The notes under the pieces are model-generated. The model ran no database searches and was not told where the DNA came from. It was given only the letters and a program-made list of their open reading frames with translations. Shown here piece by piece: positions 58,301 through 64,000 of a DNA stretch of 64,000 bases (the first letter of the stretch is position 1; each line of letters starts with the position of its first letter). Origin of the DNA: Apoderus coryli (lineage: Eukaryota > Arthropoda > Insecta > Coleoptera > Attelabidae); contig OU452203.1 of the NCBI GenBank assembly GCA_911728435.2, positions 14,281,651-14,345,650 of the forward strand, given 5' to 3'. A program made the position numbers and the translations under genes.

Positions 58301-59749
58301 TTAATAACGTATTGGAAGGTTAGTAATTTAATAATTACCAATTTCTGACCAGACCTCAAATGTTTTTATACTTCTAGGGCATGCTGCATTAACATTGCGC
58401 AGTCGTTTAAGATGTATTGTAATGAAAAAAGGTGATCAACCGAAATCGTCATCGAAAATACCAACGAATCTGTTGGTTCTGAATGAAGTAGTGGTCGATA
58501 GAGGTCCATCGCCGTATCTATCGAATATCGATCTATTTTTGGATGGTAAACATATAACTTCAGTGCAGGGTGATGGGCTAATTGTGAGCACACCAACAGG
58601 TAATTTTTATTTAATTCATATATGCAGTTAGTTCTGTATTCAACATTTTTAGGAAGTACGGCTTACGCAGGCGCAGCTGGAGCTTCAATGGTACATCCCA
58701 GTGTACCAGCCATTATGGTCACTCCAATATGTCCGCATTCGTTAAGTTTTAGGCCTATTGTTGTACCTGCAGGTGTTGAATTAAAGGTAGTACTTACTGA
58801 AAGGTTTATGTGTTATTTTTAAATGATTACTTCTTTTCTTAGATATCAGTGTCACCAGATAGTAGGAACACATCTTGGGTGTCATTTGACGGCCGAAATC
58901 GACAAGAATTGGTACATGGTGACAGGTAAGGAAATATTTTTTCTGATATCATACAAAATATTGACTTTCTAGGAGGGTTTTAACGCCACAAAACCTGTTA
59001 TTCCAGTATTTTAAGTTGTTACCTGGTAACGACAAAAATATAATTACGGGAAAATTATTCCCGTACCGTGTTTAATTAAGAGTTGCTCTTAGCATCGAAT
59101 AACTTAACCTCAAAGTAGATTTTGATAGATAATTCATCGCTACTATATGCGGAGGTAGTAGTAAGATTTTTTTTTAAACATTCGGTAACTTTCTGGGGTT
59201 ACTGGTGTTCTTGCGAGATTTCACTGGATGTCCTTTCAGAATCAGATATTTCTATGTTAAGTTAATTTTTGTCTTTAACTTTGTAAGTCTCGATTTTATG
59301 CTTCGATCTTTTAGGCAACTTTTTGACAACATATTTTATACAGGGAATAAAAAAAAGTTGCTTATGTACACCATTTAGTTATGTCCTAAGTTTTCCTTAG
59401 TTTTGTTGACTATTTGAAGCCTGCATTATAGAAAGTAGCCCTCATGACATAAAACTGTCCTCTCCCTTTGTTGTAAATTCCGTGTATCGCTCATTGCCAT
59501 ATGTCATGTCATATGTGTTTTTATCTTTATAGCTTACGTGTTACCACATCAATTTATCCAGTGCCCAGTATTTGTGCCCAAGATCAGATATCCGACTGGT
59601 TTGATTCGTTAGCTGAATGCCTTCACTGGAATGTTCGCAAAAGACAGAAACACTTGGATGAACTGACAGATTTGGCGCATTCCAGTTCCAATGACACCTT
59701 AGACTCATTGGAGAAAGAGTCCAGCTACACTGATAGCGAAACAGCGTGA
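40211..59749 (+). CDS. NADK: NAD kinase, whole gene
   Basis: NAD kinase phosphorylates NAD with ATP to NADP. Joined exons 40211-40347, 49210-49293, 52405-52534, 58021-58318, 58378-58599, 58653-58786, 58843-58925 and 59533-59749 give 434 residues, normal for an animal cytosolic NAD kinase; three other first exons are possible. All junctions are GT-AG and phases agree. Key motifs: [14 protein letters not shown] (the GGDG nucleotide site, about 58174), [14 protein letters not shown], and [20 protein letters not shown] across exons 5-6, then [14 protein letters not shown] and the C-terminal [19 protein letters not shown] typical of the animal enzyme. No lesion seen. Upstream introns hold four tRNA genes and transposon relics; intron 3 is 5.5 kb. 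Confidence 0.93.
40560..41000. repeat. Dispersed copy of the 33-36 kb satellite, in NADK intron
   Basis: CACGGACGCCTATG near 40694 and flanking sequence match the 34930-35060 block, including AACATCCATTCAACTTACTTAAA. The copy is diverged. Confidence 0.5.
41183..41273 (-). tRNA. tRNA-Tyr (GUA) with 18-nt intron
   Basis: Full cloverleaf: acceptor CCTTCGA/TCGAAGG, A box TAGCTCAGTTGG, B box GGTTCAAATCC. Anticodon loop CTGTAGA is interrupted after the base 3' of the anticodon by an 18-nt intron (TGGGAATTTAAATCAGTT), the usual place in eukaryotic tRNA-Tyr. A T run follows as Pol III terminator. Confidence 0.95.
41673..41743 (-). tRNA. tRNA-Gly (CCC)
   Basis: 71 nt, acceptor GCACTGC/GCAGTGC, anticodon loop TTCCCAT, A box TGGTGTAGTGG and B box GGTTCGATTCC; T-rich terminator follows on the minus strand. 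Confidence 0.95.
41937..42008 (-). tRNA. tRNA-Glu (CUC)
   Basis: 72 nt, acceptor TCCGGTA/TACCGGA, anticodon loop CTCTCAC, B box GGTTCGATTCC. Differs from the copy at 43268 almost only in the anticodon. Confidence 0.95.
42921..43144 (+). CDS. NADK: NAD kinase alternative first exon b
   Basis: ATGATG at 42921; 74 codons and two bases (CC) to a GTAAGT donor; reads [20 protein letters not shown] and ends RRRRSETWP. Phase 2 fits exon 2. An R-rich end before the RTRSLN of exon 2 resembles the region ahead of the catalytic core in animal NAD kinases. Confidence 0.75.
43268..43339 (+). tRNA. tRNA-Glu (UUC)
   Basis: 72 nt, anticodon loop CTTTCAC, otherwise like the CUC gene at 41937 but on the opposite strand; followed by a TTTTTTTT terminator. 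Confidence 0.95.
44270..45010 (+). pseudogene. piggyBac-like transposase C-terminal relic
   Basis: After frame repairs one reads [33 protein letters not shown], then the cysteine-rich tail [20 protein letters not shown]...[15 protein letters not shown], which is the C-terminal zinc-binding domain of piggyBac transposases. The catalytic DDD region is missing and several frame changes are present. Confidence 0.75.
45160..45415. repeat. Subterminal repeats beside the piggyBac relic
   Basis: CGTGGTGCCACG, GTGGCACCACGC and related GAGGCCAC.. motifs repeat; partly palindromic. Probably the 3' untranslated and terminal part of the piggyBac element. Confidence 0.45.
45955..46058 (+). CDS. NADK: NAD kinase alternative first exon c
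   Basis: ATG at 45955, 34 codons plus CG, then a GTATGG donor. Reads [20 protein letters not shown] and ends LVDAQEINR. Phase 2 fits exon 2. Short, so less certain than exon b. Confidence 0.6.
46190..46560 (-). pseudogene. Mariner-superfamily transposase fragment
   Basis: Minus-strand frames read [33 protein letters not shown] and GRIGDV, a diverged form of the [12 protein letters not shown]...[19 protein letters not shown] region of the element just next to it. Frame-broken relic. Confidence 0.5.
46586..47331 (-). mobile_element. Internally deleted Tc1/mariner-superfamily element
   Basis: TIRs of about 38 bp: AGGG-TTTTCCAATAAGAGGTGTTATTTTGA at the left and the complement TCAAAATAACACCTCTTATTGGATAACCCT at the right; TA lies near both ends. 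Minus-strand coding pieces: [20 protein letters not shown] and [16 protein letters not shown] (N-terminal HTH), then after a deletion [33 protein letters not shown] (second catalytic Asp) and [20 protein letters not shown]...[15 protein letters not shown]. Frameshifts; non-autonomous. The family is widespread in arthropods. Confidence 0.8.
47334..49209. other. NAD kinase intron, no gene
   Basis: No gene seen. AAACACCCTGTATG near 48757 is a repeat-end-like motif. Confidence 0.45.
49210..49293 (+). CDS. NADK: NAD kinase exon 2
   Basis: Acceptor TTTTCAG, 84 nt, reads [20 protein letters not shown] and MKNSAMVM across the junction; donor GTAAGT after AT (phase 2). Confidence 0.88.
49294..51610. 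other. NAD kinase intron with an unidentified coding-like fragment
   Basis: Within it, the minus strand at 50690-50370 reads [38 protein letters not shown] and [18 protein letters not shown] in two frames. It looks like a transposon- or retrocopy-derived protein piece, but I cannot name the family. Confidence 0.35.
51611..51834 (+). CDS. NADK: NAD kinase alternative first exon d
   Basis: ATG at 51611, 74 codons plus AG, donor GTACTA. Reads [20 protein letters not shown], an Asn/Ser/Asp-rich low-complexity stretch, and ends NGTRIVYR. It lies after exon 2, so it would splice directly to exon 3, where the phase fits. Confidence 0.6.
52405..52534 (+). CDS. NADK: NAD kinase exon 3
   Basis: Acceptor AATGTTTTAG; reads [20 protein letters not shown] and [20 protein letters not shown] to LIK; donor GTAATT, phase 0. 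The TWYKPP..VLVIKK segment is the start of the conserved kinase core. Confidence 0.92.
53906..54088. repeat. Long hairpin
   Basis: Arms of about 63 bp (AGGTTTATAAAGAACTTCAT ... GGGAAGAAGGCACTA and its complement) with one or two mismatches, spacer about 60 bp. Confidence 0.75.
54822..54944 (-). mobile_element. tRNA-derived SINE-like copy 1
   Basis: The 73-nt head (54942-54870) folds as a full cloverleaf: D stem GTTT/AAAC, anticodon stem CCTGA/TTGGG, T stem GTTGG/CCAGC, with A box TAGTTTAATTGG and B box GGTTCAAATCC. The anticodon would be GGC, but position 33 is C instead of T, and one acceptor pair is lost. An unrelated AT-rich tail follows to a TATATA run. A second copy is at 55140-55257. 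This fits a SINE better than a working tRNA. Confidence 0.6.
55093..55326. repeat. SINE copy 2 enclosed by inverted arms
   Basis: AAACAAACAAAGATATTCAA...CACCGATATACAAAG (55093-55148) is repeated inverted at about 55258-55326. Between them is a second, 5'-incomplete copy of the tRNA-like sequence, truncated at TTAAACT. Confidence 0.7.
58021..58318 (+). CDS. NADK: NAD kinase exon 4
   Basis: Acceptor TTCTTTTTTAG; 298 nt. Holds the GGDG motif ([12 protein letters not shown]) and [11 protein letters not shown]; phase 1 donor GTTAGT. Confidence 0.95.
58378..58599 (+). CDS. NADK: NAD kinase exon 5
   Basis: Acceptor ATACTTCTAG; holds [32 protein letters not shown] and [11 protein letters not shown]; donor GTAATT, phase 1. 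Confidence 0.95.
58653..58786 (+). CDS. NADK: NAD kinase exon 6
   Basis: Acceptor [30 protein letters not shown] and [20 protein letters not shown]; donor GTAGTA, phase 0. Confidence 0.95.
58843..58925 (+). CDS. NADK: NAD kinase exon 7
   Basis: Acceptor [29 protein letters not shown]; donor GTAAGG, phase 2. Confidence 0.93.
59533..59749 (+). CDS. NADK: NAD kinase exon 8 (terminal)
   Basis: Acceptor [30 protein letters not shown] and [16 protein letters not shown], then a Ser/Asp/Glu-rich tail and TGA at 59747-59749. AATAAA near 60135 could serve for polyadenylation. Confidence 0.93.
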
Positions 59750-60194
59750 CAAAGCAAACGTTAATTATTTATTGATTTTATTGGATAATATGAAAGATGT
59801 TTTGTAAATTGTTAGATTTGGATTGTAGTACCAAGGGGATCATTACCGGTTGATGAGATAAATAATGTTATTATGCCCTATCGTGTATAATAATATTTGA
59901 TTTATCGTTAATTCGTTTGGTTTTATTATTTTATGTAACTCGTCTGTGAATGGCACTTTTGCGTCATATATGTCGTTAAAAAATTCATAATGGAACAAAA
60001 TTATAAAATTAAAATTACGTTAATCATTTTTTCGCGTCAAATCTTTTCAAAATATTTATTTGGGCTGTTTACATCGTATCAATATTGTTTTACTCTCTAA
60101 ATAATTTAAAAATGTAACTTTTTGAATACTAATTGAATAAATTCAGTAGTTTTTTGTACGAATTAAATGACAATTTTGGGATGCTATTATAGAA
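59750..60194. other. 3' untranslated region of NAD kinase and flank
   Basis: AT-rich; possible poly-A signals (AATAAA near 60134). No other feature. Confidence 0.45.
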
Positions 60195-60473
60195 CGCTGC
60201 ACAGTGGGCCCAAAACAAAAATTAGTGCGACAAAATTATATTAATGAGAAAACATATATATTTTCTTACCAGAAGTGTTCAATAACAATTAGAAACAATA
60301 TTTATTTCAGTGGCTTGCAGGGGTGGTGAACAAACCTTCAAAGGGTAATATTTCTAAGTAATCTCAGACATCAACTAACAGAATAAAATGGAATATTATT
60401 GCTTGAATTGGATAAATACAAACAATAAACATAAAAAGCACTCGCATTTCTATCGCACCCTAAACATTCACTA

Positions 60474-60515
60474 GACGGCCGTTTCGTCGATTCAGGACTC
60501 ATCAGTGATGGTTGG
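60474..60515 (-). ncRNA. Hammerhead ribozyme motif inside the Transib element
   Basis: Minus strand: CATCA (helix I) - CTGATGA - GTC-CTGAAT-CGAC (helix II) - GAAA - CGGCCG (self-complementary helix III) - TC - TAGTG (helix I, one mismatch). All invariant core bases present, cleavage site GTC. It lies between the left TIR and the transposase stop, probably in the 3' untranslated part. Confidence 0.65.
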
Positions 60516-60559
60516 TCCAGTATACGACAAAAATGTCATAGAGCTGAGTAGTTATAAAA

Positions 60560-62130
60560 CTAGAAAAATAGTAGTAGTAAAGAATAAAAAAATAGTCCTA
60601 AGCTGGTTTTGGCTTTAGTTGGCAACTTTCTTAATCCAGTTATATAAGGATCAGACGACACAAGAAGTGTATTAATTAAATCTTTGTTAGCAGTTATGCG
60701 GGAAAATTTTCTTGTGTTTGCTAATCTGAATTGCTTAAAATCTTTGAATCGTGATTCTTGAGCCTCTTCTGATAATTCGCCAATTGCAAGTAACGCAGAT
60801 TTAATAATGTGGCTTCCATGCAAAAGAAGTTTATGAACCGACACCGGCATAAAATACCAAGGATATGTTTCGATTAACAACTTTGCTGTCTCTTTGGCAT
60901 ATAAATCAAAATTCTCTGGATTAATATCAAATCCAAGCGTGCAAGGGTGATAAACCGTACTGCAAATTTTCTACTTTAATAGGTTTGTTATTAACAACAT
61001 CAAGACGATTCATTTCTTTTGGGGATGCGCCACAAATGTAACATATTTGTGCTGAATTTGTAGAGGTTAGCGTATTACACATCTTGCCATCAATCATGGT
61101 GAAATGAAGCTCATAGGTAATCTTAACTGTCAGATAATTTATGTAAAATGTAGAAGAAGACAAATTATTTATTTGACTTCTAACGTGATCAACAATTTTT
61201 TTAACAAACGCTTCTGTCTCTTTCTCAAAATAAAAACTTATCGGCCTACAATAACGCACGGAAGGAGGCCTTGGATTTTGCCATATAATGAGATCACGTT
61301 TTGCAGCTGAAATAAGTTTTAGCGGTACTAATGATGTCATAAAGAGATTTGCGTCACTTGCACTTGGATCTTCAAATTTTTGTTTAAAAGTGTTTTGCCC
61401 TGAACTGCCGTCACATCCCCATTTACACACTAGCAACAAGTTACTCAGAGTATCTGTATGCACACTTTCTACAACGCTTTTTTGTAACAAACAGAGTCTT
61501 TCAGCAGTGTGATCTAGCAAAGACTGTAATTTAATATCGACACCCATTTCTGACACTACTATGGAAGCTTCCTCCGGATAGCATCGGTGTTTAGCTCTAC
61601 GGATAGCATTATAGGGTGGAAAAATATTAACTTTTTTTCCCACCTGAAGCGAATGTTTTTTCCAACTTACAAATGTTCGTTTTCTTCATTTGGCTTTTCT
61701 ATATAATATATATAGAATTTATTCAACTACTAGTTGAGTCACTTTAAGTGAATATTTTCCCTTAGCTAAACTGTAAATCTTGTGATAGCCATCCTGCATA
61801 CTTTTTCAAAAATATCTTTCGGTCTCTGTTACACTGTTCCCACTTTCGTTTATAATTAAGGTAAAAAAGTTGCATCTGCTTTTTCAAGTCAATTTCTTGT
61901 ATGCTGCTTAATGTCTCCAATTTTAGTTTTCTTTTCACATCTTCGAGTAATTTCTGTACCACAATGGACACATTTTTCTTTCCCGTTTTTGGTAGGGCAT
62001 CCATTAAATCACTGTATTTCATTTCTAAAATCAATTCAAAAACATCGCAATAAAATAAACAAAAGAATGATGATGAAAGTTTTGACATGGTAGAAACGTA
62101 ATCACAAAGATTTAAAATATTTCGAAACAT
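60560..62130 (-). pseudogene. RAG1-like / Transib transposase relic
   Basis: Three minus-strand blocks. 62130-61762 is an N-terminal part (TGKKNVSIVVQKLLEDVKRK). 61700-60927 carries CKWGCDGSSGQNTFKQKF (first catalytic Asp region), WQNPRPPSVRYCRPISFYF, TMIDGKMCNTL (second Asp) and CYICGASPKEMN with a zinc-ligand pair. 60900-60560 carries ETYPWYFMPVSVHKLLLHGS and GELSEEAQESRFKDFKQFR (third acidic residue). Order and spacing parallel the RAG1 core (CxxC, KxLxH, EGNESGNKLFRRFR). About 190 residues between HAWI and NPENFD are deleted, and at least two frame breaks exist. Confidence 0.8.
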
Positions 62131-62753
62131 ATGATAATGTTGATTGGTTGCTTAGTTAAGATTCATTTAAGAAAGGTGATTCTGTTTCAAGCGATTCGAT
62201 TAGTGCTCTACCGAACAACTATTCATTTAAAATTCATTTATGTCTAAATAGGCAAATATGGGCAAACATTTTGACTGGTAAAGTAATGAATTATGGTAGA
62301 CGATTGCCTTGTAAAAAAATCTAGAATATATTATTTGTACAAAATTTTAAAAGTCTACTTAAAAACAAATAAAAATGACAAAAGTGAGGTTATGATAAAA
62401 CATAAGTATTTATCACAAACTACTTAATCAATTAGTAAAATATTGCATGATTTTACAAGTAGCTGAAGTCTTCTCAGACATTATATTAACGAAAAATTTC
62501 CACAAATTGCTAAACACTTTAAAAATCTTAGATAAATACACACACACTATTTCAAGGCTATCACTGAATGTTGCACTTGTGTTGGTTTCATCAGTGTCTG
62601 CACATCACGTATGAGCATTTTAGGGTGCGGGTTACTATTAAATGATGCACAAGATATATTACAGTGAGAAAAAATAACAAATCATAAAAAATAGATAGTT
62701 TGCAAATTCTATTTATGACGCCCTAAACTAATTTTCTGGCCCACTGTGCGCTG

Positions 62754-63200
62754 GAGGCGATTCATCTACTCTTTATAGCAGTGCTTGAACACGGATTATT
62801 CGATAGCCTGGTTAGTGCAGTCAAAATTCTATCCTATCAATTGAATTTTCATTGGCGGGAAGGGAAAAATGTTAGCTGGACTCATGTCTGGTGAAAATGA
62901 GGCTAAAGAGCAAGATGATATACCAGGTGTTCTTTCTTAATGTTTGATTTTACGCGAATGAATCTTCTTATGAACCTGCAAATAAGTTACTTGTGACCAT
63001 TGACGCTTAGTTTCCGGGTCCTAGTCAATCACCAAACTATCTTCACCAATTAACACGGTCGATTTTATATCTAGAGCCACAGTATTGAAAAAATCTGGTT
63101 TTGACCTTTACATCAAACTGGTGACATCCATAGTAAAACCAGTAACTGGTCCCAATAAATTGCAACAACTTCATAAACTCTCTTTTTTCGTGAAAAGTTT
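62754..63200. other. Intergenic DNA
   Basis: No gene recognised. Confidence 0.4.
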
Positions 63201-63207
63201 ATTTGTG

Positions 63208-63838
63208 TTCATTTTCGATATTTTAATCAGTTTTCAAGAAAAAACGATTTAATGCAGATTATTTGGTTCCCACTCTCTCTAACCGGTCCCCTTTATTTCA
63301 ATTTTCATCAACAAAATTGAGTGCTTGAAGAAGAACCACTTACTTTAAGGGAAAATATGTGGGCCATGCATCACGGAGCACCAGCATTGTGCTCGGCCAG
63401 AGCATGAAAATTTAGACAACAGCTTTCCCATCTTTGGATTGATTGGTCGAGGTAGTGAATTTGCTTGGCCACTTAGAAGACTTAAATACTCTGGATTTTT
63501 TGGTTTCGTCACGGATGAACGACCTAGTCTACAAAGAAACTCTTGATTCGTCCGAGGAGTTGTGGCTTAGAATACAAGCGGTTGCCGATGAAATCAGAGG
63601 CAATCAAGAAGCACTGTTTGCAACTCGTGTGTCTCTCAGAAAACGGATACAAAATATCTCGAAATGATCGATACAACTGTTTTAAAGGGTTATATTTATT
63701 AGTTTTTGTTTTGTTTTTCTTGTAAACTCTCAAGATTAATGATTTTTTAACAAAACCTCACCTAGTTTACTTTGATGAAAATATAATCTGCATTAAATCG
63801 TTTATTCTTGAAAACGGATTGAAATATCGAAAATGAAC
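63208..63838 (+). mobile_element. Short TIR element with transposase C-terminal tail
   Basis: Inverted ends of about 60 bp: GTGTTCATTTTCGATATTT ... AAACGATTTAATGCAGATTAT (63208-63267) and the complement (63777-63838). Inside (63340-63666, plus) broken frames read MWAMHHGAPAH, WIDWSR and LNTLDFLVSSRMNDLVYKET, LRKRIQNISK, a mariner-like layout (HxGAPxH, SPDLTPLDFFLWG, K-x-VY). Internal-deletion copy. Confidence 0.65.
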
Positions 63839-64000
63839 ACGAAAAAAAATGCTGTTCTTTCAGAGCGCCCTCTGTGAGCAACGTAAAAAAATAACATATT
63901 CATTTTTCTCATTCCAAAAAACATAAAGCTGTCAATTTTGAAGTCGATGATAGCCCGAGAAGCCCGATAATACTGGTAAAAACCCAAATAAATTAATAAC

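Larger units (their letters stand above)
60200..62748. mobile_element. Transib-type (RAG1-related) transposon, internally deleted
   Basis: 2549 bp. Ends are CACAGTGGGCC at 60200 and the complement GGCCCACTGTG ending 62748; the next bases stay similar (AAAA.. AATTAGT). CACAGTG equals the V(D)J recombination-signal heptamer and the CACWGTG end of Transib elements. A perfect 5-bp duplication CGCTG flanks it (60195-60199 and 62749-62753), the Transib length. Inside, on the minus strand, is a RAG1-like transposase relic (60560-62130). Mobile DNA element; non-autonomous because of internal deletion and frameshifts. Confidence 0.88.

Overview
This window looks like nuclear DNA of an insect, most likely a beetle. 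It is AT-rich, protein genes have spliceosomal introns, it carries insect-type chemoreceptor exons, and transposable elements are dense. No bacterial or viral genome organisation is visible.

Layout. (1) 1-22 kb, minus strand: a cluster of 7-transmembrane gustatory-receptor (Gr) genes. Unit A runs off the left edge. Unit B is a pseudogene split by a 2.0-kb DNA transposon. Units C and D are near-identical tandem copies of one long first exon. A more distant receptor has exon 1 at 21156-22001 and a C-terminal exon at 15601-15867. Every visible exon 1 ends in a phase-0 donor, but only that last gene has a visible C-terminal exon. Between them lie non-LTR retrotransposon pieces, Penelope-like elements (PLE), a Tc1 relic with a mariner fragment in it, a BEL/Pao fragment and a P-like element with a THAP relic. 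(2) 22.5-36 kb: a TIR element, then five copies of a 1.5-2 kb tandem unit with conserved splice-like borders but no coherent reading frame, a foldback element whose two arms encode related peptides, and a satellite-like field (33-35.8 kb). (3) 36-40 kb: gene-poor. (4) 40.2-59.7 kb, plus strand: a complete NAD kinase gene with four candidate first exons, seven further coding exons, and four tRNA genes (Tyr with intron, Gly, two Glu) inside its 5' introns. Relics of piggyBac and of two mariner-type transposases sit in these introns, and a tRNA-like SINE lies in intron 3. (5) 60.2-62.7 kb: an internally deleted Transib-type (RAG1-related) transposon with CACAGTG ends and a perfect 5-bp target duplication. 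(6) 63.2-63.8 kb: a short TIR element with a transposase tail.

The two functional themes are chemoreception (Gr cluster) and NADP synthesis (NAD kinase); they are neighbours, with no sign of a joint pathway. The most interesting signals are hammerhead-ribozyme motifs at four places, all with a self-complementary helix III (PLE end, two foldback elements, and inside the Transib copy), the Transib element itself, the unexplained exon-like tandem array, and the many-promoter NAD kinase. All calls come from reading the sequence by eye; no database search was run.
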